A stretch of 64,000 nucleotides of DNA from Pantoea sp. SOD02 (lineage in GTDB: Bacteria > Pseudomonadota > Gammaproteobacteria > Enterobacterales > Enterobacteriaceae), in the NCBI RefSeq assembly GCF_024707505.1, contig NZ_CP102604.1:3968001-4032000 (forward strand). The letters are read 5' to 3'. Made by a program: the position numbers and the translations under genes. This document shows positions 7,941 to 16,720 of the stretch, in pieces. The notes below the pieces were generated by a model. The model was given only the letters and a program-made list of their open reading frames with translations, searched no databases and was not told the origin of the DNA. Position 1 is the stretch's first letter. Every line of letters begins with the position of its first letter.

Positions 7941-8969
7941 TTACCGCTCGAAGTGAATTACGCCTTTAATCAGCTCCCGGTTATTAATCACATCCGCTTC
8001 AAAACGCTCCACCAGCGTTGAAAAATCATAATGACGATTCAGCATCATATCGGCACGAAGCTGCCCTTTCGCCATCAGTTCGCCGACTTTAGCGAAATCT
8101 TCCAGCGTGGCGTTGCGGCTGCCCATCAGCGTGGTCTCTTTTTTGTGGAACTCGATATCCGGGATCACCATATCGCCTTTATGCAGGCCGACAAACACGA
8201 TGGTGCCGCCGTGACGAATCAGTTTCACCGCGCCGTTCATCGCCGCTGGACTGCCGGTGGCATCGATCACTTTAGCGGCCAAACGTCCGCCAAACTCCGC
8301 TTTAAGCTGCGCATCAAAATCGGCGTCTAATGGATTCACCGTCGCCAAACCCAGTTTCTGCGCCACGTGCGCACGGCGCTGCTCGCTGGTATCGGCCACC
8401 ACCACTTTGGCACCCGCCGCCGCCGCAATCGCGGCCACGCCAAGACCAATCGGGCCTGCGCCCACCACCAAAACCTGCTCATCCGCCGCCACGGCCGCAC
8501 GGCGCACCGCATGTGCGCTGATGGCGAAAGGTTCAATCAGCGCGGCGGCTTCCGGATCAACATCATCCACCGCCAGCAAATTGCTGCTCGGCACACTAAG
8601 AAATTCGCAGAAACCGCCATCCTGATGCACACCAATCACCGAGATGTTTTCGCAGCAGTTGGTTTTGCCGCTCAAACAAGCATCGCACTGCTGACAGGCA
8701 ACGTAGGGAATCAGCGCCACGCGCTGGCCCAGCCTGAAGCCGCTGGCCTGGCTGCCGAGTTCCACCACTTCACCGCACAGCTCATGCCCCAACACGCGTG
8801 GATAGCTGAAGAACGGCTGATTGCCGGCCCAGGCGTGGATATCGGTGCCGCAAATCCCGGCGGCGATGGGTTTGATCAGAACTTCATTGGCGGCGGGTGT
8901 TGGCTTCGCGCGCTGCTGCCACACCATCTGGCGCGGCTCGGCGACCACCAGCGTTTTAATTGTTGTCAT
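7941..8969 (-). CDS. lgoD: L-galactonate 5-dehydrogenase LgoD (zinc alcohol dehydrogenase family)
   Basis: A 342-residue medium-chain dehydrogenase that oxidises L-galactonate to D-tagaturonate with NAD+. The start is the ATG at 8969, with AGGAGAAGCCC before it; a longer frame has no such site. Catalytic zinc ligands are Cys40 (GICGTDIH) and the GHE at 61-63. Structural zinc cysteines are 92, 95, 98 and 106, and the dinucleotide motif is VVGAGPIGLG. Long stretches match E. coli LgoD (YjjN) as I remember it, for example GNQPFFSYPRVLGHE and HKKETTLMGSRNAT. It is divergent from lgoR and accompanied by lgoT, the same three-gene set as E. coli yjjLMN. Confidence 0.92.
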   Translation of the reverse strand: MTTIKTLVVAEPRQMVWQQRAKPTPAANEVLIKPIAAGICGTDIHAWAGNQPFFSYPRVLGHELCGEVVELGSQASGFRLGQRVALIPYVACQQCDACLSGKTNCCENISVIGVHQDGGFCEFLSVPSSNLLAVDDVDPEAAALIEPFAISAHAVRRAAVAADEQVLVVGAGPIGLGVAAIAAAAGAKVVVADTSEQRRAHVAQKLGLATVNPLDADFDAQLKAEFGGRLAAKVIDATGSPAAMNGAVKLIRHGGTIVFVGLHKGDMVIPDIEFHKKETTLMGSRNATLEDFAKVGELMAKGQLRADMMLNRHYDFSTLVERFEADVINNRELIKGVIHFER

Positions 8970-8999
8970 GGGCTTCTCCTGTGCTGTTGTCGCAGTTAT

Positions 9000-9012
9000 G
9001 GCGAAAATCGCC
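9000..9012. promoter_or_regulatory. small palindrome in the lgoD-lgoR gap
   Basis: GGCGA-AAA-TCGCC, within ATGGCGAAAATCGCCGAT, lies in the 135-bp region between the divergent lgoD and lgoR starts. LgoR, a GntR-type protein, would be expected to bind a dyad here. This is a position-based suggestion only. Confidence 0.25.
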
Positions 9013-9104
9013 GATGACAGCGTTTTGCGTTGGGGGAAGTGTGAAGCCAACCGCTTTTTTTGGGCTTTGTATGGTTTTTAATAGATAAAAAACCGGAGAC
9101 GCGC

Positions 9105-10007
9105 ATGAGCCGCAGCCAGAACCTACGTCAGAACGTGATTAACCAGATGCTGGAAGGCATTGCCAAACGGCATATCCGTTCGCCATTGCCACCGCAGGCG
9201 GCGCTGGCCGAAATGTTCAATATCAGCCGCACCACGGTGCGCCACACCTTGCAGCATCTGCATGAGCGCGGCGTGCTGGAAAAGGTGGATGAAACCTACG
9301 TTATCGTGCGCGATCCCAGCGATGAAGATGGTTTTAACGCCCTGACGCCGCCGATTGATCAGCAGGCGCTGCAGTTTGAGCAGACCTTTTTCAACCTGAT
9401 TAATCAGCGTCAGCTGATGCCGGGCGATACTTTTAGCGAGCTGCAGTTAGCGCAGCAGGTGAAGGTCAGCCCGATTGTGGTGCGCGAATTCCTGCTGCGT
9501 TTTATGCGTTATGACCTGCTGGAGCCAGTGAGACGCGGACAGTGGCGCATGAAGAAGTTCGATCAGAAGTATGCCGAGAACCTGTTTGAGCTGCGTGAAA
9601 TGCTGGAAACCCACGCGCTGACGCGTTTTCTCAATCTGCCTTCGCAGGATGAGCGCTGGATGCAGGCGCGCGACCTGCTGGATCGCCATCGTTCAATGCG
9701 CGACACCATCGCCAGCAATTACCGCCACTTTGCCGCGCTGGATAAAGAGATGCACACGCTGATTCTCTCCGCCGCCAACAATCCGTTTTTTAATCAGTCG
9801 CTGGAGATAATTTCCGTGATTTTTCACTCGCATTATCAATGGGATGAAACCGATCTTAAGCAACGCAATATCGTGGCGCTGGAGGAGCATATGGCGATTC
9901 TGACGGCGCTGATTAGCCGTCAGGATGTCGAAGCCTTGTGCGCCCTGCACAATCATCTCGGCACCGCTAAGACATCGATGATCCGATCTATCCGTCAGTA
10001 CAATTAA
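9105..10007 (+). CDS. lgoR: LgoR, GntR-family regulator of L-galactonate genes with two winged-helix domains
   Basis: A 300-residue regulator. I start it at the ATG at 9105 (MSRSQNLRQNVINQML), which has GGAG seven bases upstream. Residues about 1-70 form one GntR-like winged helix (ISRTTVRHTLQHLHERGVLEK). Residues about 85-160 form a second one (FSELQLAQQVKVSPIVVREFLLR), followed by an FCD-type effector domain (FELREMLETHALTRFL; LDKEMHTLILSAANNPFF). E. coli YjjM/LgoR has the same unusual tandem layout, with matching blocks such as FFNQSLEIISVIFH. It should control lgoD and lgoT in response to L-galactonate or a downstream sugar acid. Confidence 0.88.
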   Translation: MSRSQNLRQNVINQMLEGIAKRHIRSPLPPQAALAEMFNISRTTVRHTLQHLHERGVLEKVDETYVIVRDPSDEDGFNALTPPIDQQALQFEQTFFNLINQRQLMPGDTFSELQLAQQVKVSPIVVREFLLRFMRYDLLEPVRRGQWRMKKFDQKYAENLFELREMLETHALTRFLNLPSQDERWMQARDLLDRHRSMRDTIASNYRHFAALDKEMHTLILSAANNPFFNQSLEIISVIFHSHYQWDETDLKQRNIVALEEHMAILTALISRQDVEALCALHNHLGTAKTSMIRSIRQYN

Positions 10008-10181
10008 AAACCGATTAAAAACCACAAAGCATTAGCTCCCGCACGAATCTGAAACATCTCCGCAACATCCCGATCTGATTGCTTCTAGTCTCGAAGTCAA
10101 TCCGTTGGGGCAGCACCTTTTTGCTGCCGCAGGATCCCACTCAAACGCATAACGATAAGTACCCAGATCCGGGAGGTCGCA

Positions 10182-11534
10182 ATGGAAAATACTTCGGCTC
10201 GTGGCCGCGAAAACGCGCCACAACCGGCTGCAGACGGGCAAGATTTTATCCCGGCACGCAGTGACGTGGTGCGCTCGCCGCGCATCAGAAAGATCCAGAT
10301 TACCGCCATGTTGCTGCTGCTGTTCGCCGCCATGATCAACTATCTCGATCGCAGCTCGCTGTCGGTCGCCAATATGACCATCCGGGGAGAACTGGGTCTA
10401 TCTGCGACCGAAATTGGCGTGCTGCTGTCAGCGTTTTCACTCGCGTACGGCTTAGCACAGCTGCCGTGCGGAGCGCTGCTCGATCGCAAAGGGCCGCGCA
10501 TCATGCTGGCGATTGGCATGTTCTTCTGGTCGCTTTTCCAGGCGGCCGCCGGTTTGGTGCATAACTTCACCCAATTTATTTTGGTGCGTATCGGTTTAGG
10601 TATTGGTGAAGCGCCGATGAACCCGTGCGGCGTCAAGGTGATCAACGACTGGTTCAACATCAAAGATCGTGGCATGCCGATGGGTATGTTTAATGCCGCC
10701 TCGATGATTGGTTTATCCATCGCGCCACCGATTCTGGCCGCGATGATGATGGTGATGGGTTGGCGCGGCATGTTTGTCACCATCGGCGTGCTCGGCATGT
10801 TCCTCGCCATCGGCTGGTATCTGATGTACCGCGATCGCGATAACAACAAGCTGAGTGGCGAAGAGATTCACTATCTGCAGGCGGGCAGCGTGGCATCGCG
10901 CAAAGAGCCGCTGAGTTTTGCCGAGTGGCGCGGCCTGTTCAAGCAGCGCACCATGTGGGGCATGATGATTGGCTTCAGCGGCATCAACTACACCGCATGG
11001 CTGTACATCGCGTGGCTGCCGGGCTATCTGCAATCCACTTATAACCTCGACCTGAAAAGCACCGGTTTGCTGGCGGCGATTCCATTCCTGTTCGGCGCGG
11101 CGGGCATGCTGCTGAACGGTTATGTGGTCGATGCGCTGGTGCGTCGTGGCCATGATGCGGTGAAAGTGCGTAAGGTCTCTATCGTCACTGGCATGCTGTT
11201 GTCTGCTGCGTTTACCGCTTTCGTAACGCGTGCCACCGACACCACCAGCGCGGTGACCATGATCGGTATGGCGCTTTTCTGTATCCACTTTGCCGGTACA
11301 TCGTGCTGGGGTTTGATTCACGCCAACGTCACGGCGCGCATGACCGCCTCGGTCGGCAGCATCCAGAACTTCGCCAGCTTCGTGTTCGCCTCGTTCGCGC
11401 CAGTGATCACCGGTTGGGTGCTGGATACCACCAAGTCGTTTAGCCTGGCGTTGATGATTTGCGCCGGTGTCACAGTGGTGGGTGCGCTGGCGTATTTGCT
11501 GCTGGTGCGTAAACCGATTACGGATGGGGTTTGA
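10182..11534 (+). CDS. lgoT: L-galactonate transporter LgoT (MFS)
   Basis: A 450-residue major-facilitator transporter of the anion:cation symporter type, with 12 predicted membrane helices. Blocks shared with E. coli LgoT (YjjL) include NYLDRSSLSVAN after the first helix, GIGEAPMNPCGVKVINDWF, GFSGINYTAWLYIAWLPGYL and GTSCWGLIH. It should import L-galactonate with protons. A GGGAGGT site precedes the ATG. The 174-bp gap after lgoR contains an inverted GGCAGCA...TGCTGCC stretch and could hold its own promoter. With lgoD and lgoR it forms the uptake-oxidation unit; the later tagaturonate steps are elsewhere. Confidence 0.92.
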   Translation: MENTSARGRENAPQPAADGQDFIPARSDVVRSPRIRKIQITAMLLLLFAAMINYLDRSSLSVANMTIRGELGLSATEIGVLLSAFSLAYGLAQLPCGALLDRKGPRIMLAIGMFFWSLFQAAAGLVHNFTQFILVRIGLGIGEAPMNPCGVKVINDWFNIKDRGMPMGMFNAASMIGLSIAPPILAAMMMVMGWRGMFVTIGVLGMFLAIGWYLMYRDRDNNKLSGEEIHYLQAGSVASRKEPLSFAEWRGLFKQRTMWGMMIGFSGINYTAWLYIAWLPGYLQSTYNLDLKSTGLLAAIPFLFGAAGMLLNGYVVDALVRRGHDAVKVRKVSIVTGMLLSAAFTAFVTRATDTTSAVTMIGMALFCIHFAGTSCWGLIHANVTARMTASVGSIQNFASFVFASFAPVITGWVLDTTKSFSLALMICAGVTVVGALAYLLLVRKPITDGV

Positions 11535-11536
11535 AT

Positions 11537-11887
11537 GGTCGCCAGGAATGGCGTAATACATGTCCATTAAGCGCAGTGCGACTTTCGTTCGCCATGTGCT
11601 GAGGCAGTTGCAGCACCTTCGTGCGGCGACCGAGCAGAGGGCGTCTGGCCACGCCCTCTGCACTCCCGGGCCCTGCGCCAGCCCAACCCGCCGCTGCGCG
11701 GTACCTTCACTCATTCGCGATTCCTGACGGACCGGTGTCGATTCGCTCCTGCTCAACGCCACCTCTCGCCGCATCCATGCGGCTCATCCTGGAATCCCTC
11801 ACTCGTTCAGCGGATTGGGATGTCGCCTCAACACCCGCGCTGCAGCAGCATTGCGTTTTCTTAACTCACAATCGCTACAAACTCCGT
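11537..11887. repeat. probable composite dispersed intergenic repeat (non-coding)
   Basis: This 350-bp stretch after lgoT has no credible gene. It starts with a REP-like GGTCGCCAGGAATGGCG, and the same type of end (GGCGACC) recurs at 11625-11631. Next comes a perfect 11-bp hairpin, GCAGAGGGCGT-CTGGCC-ACGCCCTCTGC, at 11634-11661. The remainder is GC-rich and stem-forming (for example CCGCATCCATGCGG). The base composition and REP-like borders look like a multi-copy intergenic element rather than decayed coding sequence. A long minus-strand frame crossing it is the antisense of lgoT. Only one copy is in this window, so the repeat status is an inference. Confidence 0.4.
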
Positions 11888-11932
11888 AGGGTCGCCATTC
11901 ATGGCGACCTGGTGCGCATAAATATGCGTACC
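11888..11932. repeat. REP/BIME-like repeat, B unit plus diverged A unit
   Basis: Unit B GGTCGCCATTCATGGCGACC at 11890-11909 is followed directly by a degenerate A unit, GGTGCGCATAAATATGCGTACC. The order is reversed (B then A) compared with most copies. It lies 11 bp beyond the LysR stop at 11944. Confidence 0.8.
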
Positions 11933-11943
11933 GGCAATCGGCA

Positions 11944-12858
11944 TTACGTTGGGCGGGTGAAAAACTGCGATTCACACTGGCGCGCGATCTCCCACAGCTT
12001 GTTGCGAATCACCTGTTTTAGCTGCAGCGTGGATTGCGACTGCGGCTGATCGCGGCGGCTGATTAACATCACTTCAAACGGTAGCGGCTGCGCGACCGGC
12101 AACAGCTTGAGCTGGTCGGCATAGCGGCAGGCGGTAAACAGATCGACAATCCCGACGCCGCCGCCCGCCAGCACCATATCGGCAATCACCGAATAGGTTT
12201 TGATCGACAGCGAAACCGCTGGATTGAGTCCTTTATCGCGCAGCGCGCGGTGCAGCACGCGACCGAGCGGATCCTGATTCTGCATCATCAGCAGGTTGTT
12301 AGCGCACAGCCACTCCAGCGTCACCGGCTCATTGTGGGTGTGATTGCGCGGCAGCAACGCCACCATCGACGACTGAAACAGCGGCTCCGCCAGTAAATCC
12401 GCATCCACCTGCTGACCAAACACCAGCGCGAAATCGAGCTGATTAGCCATGATCATGCCGCACAAGGTGCTGAAATGCTCGGTAACCAATTCCACGCTGA
12501 CCGACGCCGCCTGTTGTCGCCAGTTCACCAGCGCCGGTGCTAACACCATCTGACCAAACGCATGAGCGGCACCGACGCGCACCGTTTGCCCTTCGCCGTG
12601 CCGCAGTTGCTCGGTGAGCTGGGTAATCGCCTGTAAACGCTGATAGATATCTTCCACTTCCGGTAGCAAACGCCGCCCTTCTGCGGTCACCACCATGCCC
12701 TGCGCGCGCCGCTCAAACAGCGCAAAACCAAGCTGCTGCTCAGCGTGATTGAGCACGCGGCTGACATTCGGCTGCGACACATTCAGCAAACGCGCCGCCG
12801 CACTGATGCTGCCGGTCTGCACAATCGCCTGAAACACTTCAATATGCCGCAGCCGCAT
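11944..12858 (-). CDS. LysR-family regulator next to the M19 dipeptidase
   Basis: A 304-residue LysR protein with an N-terminal winged helix (GSISAAARLLNVSQPNVSRVLNHAEQQLGFALFER) and an effector-binding domain. It starts 2 bp after the dipeptidase stop, so the two genes are one transcript. The peptide-transport operon diverges on the other side of the dipeptidase. The likely targets are therefore the dipeptidase-LysR unit and the divergent transporter, sensed through a peptide or amino acid; this is inferred from position. The N-terminal part (QPNVSRVLNHAEQ) resembles regulators of the GcvA/arginine-uptake type only in general. Confidence 0.88.
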   Translation of the reverse strand: MRLRHIEVFQAIVQTGSISAAARLLNVSQPNVSRVLNHAEQQLGFALFERRAQGMVVTAEGRRLLPEVEDIYQRLQAITQLTEQLRHGEGQTVRVGAAHAFGQMVLAPALVNWRQQAASVSVELVTEHFSTLCGMIMANQLDFALVFGQQVDADLLAEPLFQSSMVALLPRNHTHNEPVTLEWLCANNLLMMQNQDPLGRVLHRALRDKGLNPAVSLSIKTYSVIADMVLAGGGVGIVDLFTACRYADQLKLLPVAQPLPFEVMLISRRDQPQSQSTLQLKQVIRNKLWEIARQCESQFFTRPT

Positions 12859-12860
12859 GA

Positions 12861-13916
12861 TTATTCGCCCCAGGTGGCTTCAAGCACGCGCAGCCAGTTG
12901 CCGTGGCAAATCTTCTCCAGCAGCTCACGCGAATAGCCGCGTGCCGCCAGCGCCTGCACCAGCAGCGGGAATCCGGCCACGTCTTTCAGATCGCCCGGCA
13001 TGGTGGCGCCATCGAGATCCGAACCAAAACCAACGCCATCTTCCCCGACTTTTTCCAGCAGATACTCAACGTGGCGCACGATGGCATCGACGCCGGTCGG
13101 CGCATGGCGATCGCCATCTTCACGCAGGAACGGCACGGCAAAATTGACGCCGACAAAGCCGTTGGTCTCGGCAATCGCCGCCAGCTGGCGATCGGTGAGA
13201 TTGCGTGACTGCGCGCTGATCACATGCGCGTTGGAGTGGCTCGCCACCAGCGGCGCATCGCTGATTTCCGCCGTATGCCAGAAGCCTTTCTCATCCATAT
13301 GCGACAAATCAACCATGATGCGGCGGCGATTACAGTCGCGTACCAGCTGCTTGCCCGCGGCCGTCAGGCCGTTGCCGATATCCGGCGACGAAGGATAGAG
13401 GAACGGCACACCGTCGCCGAACTGATTCGGGCGGCTCCACAGCGGCCCCAGCGTGCGCAAGCCGCTGGCATACAGCATGTCGAGCAGCTCGCCGTGGGTA
13501 TCCAGCGCTTCAGCACCTTCCACGTGCATCACCACCGCTAACACCTTGTTTGCCATGCAGTGGCGGATATCGCGCACGCTGCGGCAAATCTTCACCTGGC
13601 CGTTCGAGGCCTGCTCAATGCGTAGTAGCAGCGCCAGCATAGAAAAGGTCGCGTCGCGCGCTGAGTTGATAATTTCCTGAGGAAAATCTGCGAGGTCTGG
13701 CGCACTTCTTGCAATCAGAGGGTAGGACGGCACCCAGGTGGCGAAAATGCCACCTAACATATTTCCCTGACGGATACGCGGAAAGTCCATTTGGCCCGTT
13801 TTGGTGCCAGTGAAAAATGCATTAACCGCGTCCGGCTGATGGTGCTGCCACAGCTTATTCAGCACATCGTTGTGGCCGTCAAAGACCGGAATATCGAGGG
13901 CAATCGAGTCAGACAT
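12861..13916 (-). CDS. membrane-dipeptidase family (M19) dipeptidase
   Basis: A 351-residue zinc peptidase related to renal dipeptidase. M19 enzymes split dipeptides and tolerate a D-residue at the C-terminal position. The first metal motif is DGHND (His15, Asp17). The bridging Glu is in VMHVEGAE, further ligands are in DLSHMD and VASHSNAH, and an Asp is in GFGSDLDG. No signal peptide is evident with the ATG at 13916 (MSDSIALDIPVFDG), so it is probably cytoplasmic. A second ATG five codons upstream and a longer frame are possible, but neither has a good ribosome-binding site. It is divergent from the peptide transporter at 14115 and co-transcribed with the LysR gene. Confidence 0.88.
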   Translation of the reverse strand: MSDSIALDIPVFDGHNDVLNKLWQHHQPDAVNAFFTGTKTGQMDFPRIRQGNMLGGIFATWVPSYPLIARSAPDLADFPQEIINSARDATFSMLALLLRIEQASNGQVKICRSVRDIRHCMANKVLAVVMHVEGAEALDTHGELLDMLYASGLRTLGPLWSRPNQFGDGVPFLYPSSPDIGNGLTAAGKQLVRDCNRRRIMVDLSHMDEKGFWHTAEISDAPLVASHSNAHVISAQSRNLTDRQLAAIAETNGFVGVNFAVPFLREDGDRHAPTGVDAIVRHVEYLLEKVGEDGVGFGSDLDGATMPGDLKDVAGFPLLVQALAARGYSRELLEKICHGNWLRVLEATWGE

Positions 13917-14114
13917 GTTGTTCAGTTCCATGTTCGGGGGAAAGCGCAGCACTGCCAGCTGGCGGAGCAAATTGCACCAAAAAAGGGCGAGCACACGCGC
14001 GTGAAACAAATGGCTTAGAGCCGGTATTAATCCTCCGGCAGGTGCGTAAAGTCAAGACAAAAAACAATCAAATAACAATTTTTTATTTTACTTATCAATC
14101 AGTTGGGAGTTTAC

Positions 14115-15710
14115 ATGGTTACCAGAAGACGTTTTCTTGCAGGATGCACTGCTGTACCTGTTGTTTCCTACCTCAGCCTGAATTCTTCCTTTGCCGCGAC
14201 GCCGCCGACCATGCTGGTGATCGCGATGCAACTCGATAACATCACCAGCCTCGATCCACACGAAAGCTTCGAAGCCACCGGCGGCCAGATTTGCGGCAAC
14301 CTCTATCAACGTTTAGTCACGCCCGATCCCAAGCAAGCCGACAAAGTGATTGGTCAACTGGCGCAAAGCTGGGATGTCAGCAGCGATAACGGCACTTACA
14401 CTTTTCATCTCGATCCGGCAGCTAAATTCGCCGATGGTTCGCCGCTCACCGCAGAAGACGTGGCGTTCTCGATTGAACGAATCGTCAAGCTGGATAAGAG
14501 CCCGGCCTTTATTATCAACCAGTTCGGCTTTACCAAAGATAACGTGACGCAGCTGGTGACCGCGAAAGATGCGCACACCGTTGAGATGAAACTCGGCGCG
14601 CCTGCTGCCGAAACCTTCCTGCTCTACTGCTTATCCGCCACCGTCGGCAGCATCGTGTCGAAGAAAGCCTGCCTGGCGAACCAGCAGAACAATGACTTCG
14701 GTAACGGCTGGCTGAAACAGCACAGCGCCGGTTCCGGTGCCTTTACCCTGCGCACCTGGAATGCCAGCGAAACGGTGATTCTGGAGATTAGCCCGCAATA
14801 TGCAGGATCTAGCAAAACCAAACGCGTGATCCTCAAACACATCGCCGACCCGGCCGCGCAGGCGCTGATGCTGAAAAAAGGCGATGTCGATGCCGCGTAT
14901 GACCTCACCACCGAACAGCTGCTGCAGGTGAAAAACGACAGCAGCGTGTCGCTGGTGAATCAGTCGCTGTCGGCCATCATGCTGATGTCGTGCAACACCA
15001 ATAATCAGTACCTGAAAAAACCGCAGGTGTGGCAGGCGCTGAAGTGGGCGCTGGATTACGAAAGCATCCAGAAAAACATTCTGTCGATGAGTTTTGTCAC
15101 CCATCAAAGCTTCCTGCCGAGCGGCTTCCCGGCGGCGCTGGACGATACGCCATTCCACAAAGATCTGGCGAAAGCCAAAGCGCTGCTGGCCGAGGCGGGT
15201 TATCCGGACGGTTTCGAAATCACCCTCGATCACTACTCAATGCAACCGTATCCGGACATCGCGCAGGCGATTCAAACGCAGTTGGGCGCGATTGGCATCA
15301 AAGTGTCGCTGATCGCCGCCGAAAACCGTCAGGTTCTGACCAAAATGCGCGCGCGTCAGCATCAGCTGGCATTGACGGTTTGGGGCGCCGATTACTTTGA
15401 TCCTAACTCCAACACCGAAGCCTTCTGCGTTAACACCGACAACAGCGATAACGCGCGTGCGCGCACGCTGGCATGGCGCTGCAGCTGGTCAGACGAAGAG
15501 TTCAATAAACTCACCGAAAAGGCGTTGCATGAGCCAGATCCAGCGAAGCGCATCGCGCTCTATCAGCAGATTCAGCAGCTAGGCCGCGAGAAGAGCCCGT
15601 TCATTTTCATGATGCAGAAGACCAAAAACGTGGCCACCAGCAAAGCGCTGAGTGATGTCCACATGACCGTGCTGGAGCAGTGGCCGTATGCGCAGGTGAA
15701 AAAAGCCTGA
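14115..15710 (+). CDS. peptide ABC transporter substrate-binding protein with Tat-type signal
   Basis: A 531-residue family-5 solute-binding protein (DppA/OppA type). I start it at the ATG at 14115, with GGGAG six bases upstream. The N-terminus MVTRRRFLAGCTAVPVVSYLS carries a twin-arginine motif (T-R-R-R-F-L) and ends at a probable SFA-AT cleavage site, so export folded through Tat is likely. The family signature follows: NITSLDPHESFEATG, DGSPLTAEDVAFSIERI and WGADYFDPNSNTEAF near the C-terminal lobe. It captures peptides in the periplasm for the permeases encoded immediately downstream. It is the first gene of a six-gene operon ending in a D-aminopeptidase. Confidence 0.9.
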   Translation: MVTRRRFLAGCTAVPVVSYLSLNSSFAATPPTMLVIAMQLDNITSLDPHESFEATGGQICGNLYQRLVTPDPKQADKVIGQLAQSWDVSSDNGTYTFHLDPAAKFADGSPLTAEDVAFSIERIVKLDKSPAFIINQFGFTKDNVTQLVTAKDAHTVEMKLGAPAAETFLLYCLSATVGSIVSKKACLANQQNNDFGNGWLKQHSAGSGAFTLRTWNASETVILEISPQYAGSSKTKRVILKHIADPAAQALMLKKGDVDAAYDLTTEQLLQVKNDSSVSLVNQSLSAIMLMSCNTNNQYLKKPQVWQALKWALDYESIQKNILSMSFVTHQSFLPSGFPAALDDTPFHKDLAKAKALLAEAGYPDGFEITLDHYSMQPYPDIAQAIQTQLGAIGIKVSLIAAENRQVLTKMRARQHQLALTVWGADYFDPNSNTEAFCVNTDNSDNARARTLAWRCSWSDEEFNKLTEKALHEPDPAKRIALYQQIQQLGREKSPFIFMMQKTKNVATSKALSDVHMTVLEQWPYAQVKKA

Positions 15711-16720
15711 TGCCGTTACTGAAGAGAATCGTCAGCACCCTGGGAAGCCTGGTGCTGACGCTGTTTGGTCTGTCGGTTTTGACCTTTTTCATTGGCCGCG
15801 TCATGCCCACCGATCCGGTGCTGGCGGCGGTCGGTGATAACGCACCGCAATCGGTAGTTGAGCGCGTGCGTGCGGAAATGGGGCTGGATCAGCCCCTTTA
15901 CGTGCAGTTTGGTCACTACCTTAATCAACTGCTGCATGGCGATCTCGGTAAATCGATTCTCACCTCGAATCCGGTGATTACCGATATCGCCCGCTTCTTC
16001 CCCGCCACCATGGAGCTGGCAACGGCGGCGATCATCATCGCGGCGCTGATCGGCATTCCGCTTGGCGTGTGGGCGGCGGTGCGTCAACGTTCGTGGGTCG
16101 ATCAAACCATTCGCGTCATCTGTCTCGCCGGCCATTCACTGCCGGTGTTCGTGCTGGCGTTGCTGAGCCTGCTGGTGTTCTACGCGGTACTCGGCATTGC
16201 GCCCGGTCCCGGACGGCAGGACATCATCTGGCAGGATATGGTGCCGCAGGTCACTGGCTTTCTGACTATAGATTCGCTGCTGGCCGGGGAAACGGACGCC
16301 TTCTGGGATGCGCTGGCGCACATGGCGCAGCCGGTGCTGATTCTGGCCTACTTCAGCATGGCCTACATCACGCGTATGACGCGCACCTTTATGCTTAACG
16401 CGCTGAGCGGCGAGTTCGTGATTACCGCGCGCGCCAAAGGTTTGTCGTCACGGCGGGTGATTTGGCGGCATGCGTTTCCCACCGTGGCGGTTCAGCTGGT
16501 CACGGTGCTGGCGCTGACCTACGCCGGATTGCTGGAGGGCGCGGTGGTGACGGAAAACGTCTTCGCCTGGCCCGGTATCGGCCAATATCTCACCACGTCG
16601 CTGATGAACGCCGACATGAACCCGGTAATCGGCGCAACCTTGCTGGTCGGCACCGTGTATGTGCTGCTCAATCAGCTGGCTGACCTTCTCTATCGACTTT
16701 GGGACCCGCGCGTAAAATGA
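15710..16720 (+). CDS. peptide ABC transporter permease (DppB type)
   Basis: A 336-residue inner-membrane permease. The start ATG overlaps the binding-protein stop by one base (TGATG), a sign of translational coupling. The N-terminus has the family pattern FIGRVMPTDPVLA, followed by EMGLDQPLYVQFGHYL. The coupling-helix EAA loop is ARAKGLSSRRVIWRHAFPT, and the C-terminus has VTENVFAWPGIGQYL. About six membrane helices. It pairs with the DppC-type permease that overlaps its 3' end. Confidence 0.92.
   Translation: MPLLKRIVSTLGSLVLTLFGLSVLTFFIGRVMPTDPVLAAVGDNAPQSVVERVRAEMGLDQPLYVQFGHYLNQLLHGDLGKSILTSNPVITDIARFFPATMELATAAIIIAALIGIPLGVWAAVRQRSWVDQTIRVICLAGHSLPVFVLALLSLLVFYAVLGIAPGPGRQDIIWQDMVPQVTGFLTIDSLLAGETDAFWDALAHMAQPVLILAYFSMAYITRMTRTFMLNALSGEFVITARAKGLSSRRVIWRHAFPTVAVQLVTVLALTYAGLLEGAVVTENVFAWPGIGQYLTTSLMNADMNPVIGATLLVGTVYVLLNQLADLLYRLWDPRVK

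Noticed and set aside
10713-11774. 353-codon frame on the minus strand
   Set aside because: It is antisense to lgoT for most of its length and has the His/Arg/Gln-rich composition of a shadow frame of GC-rich coding DNA.
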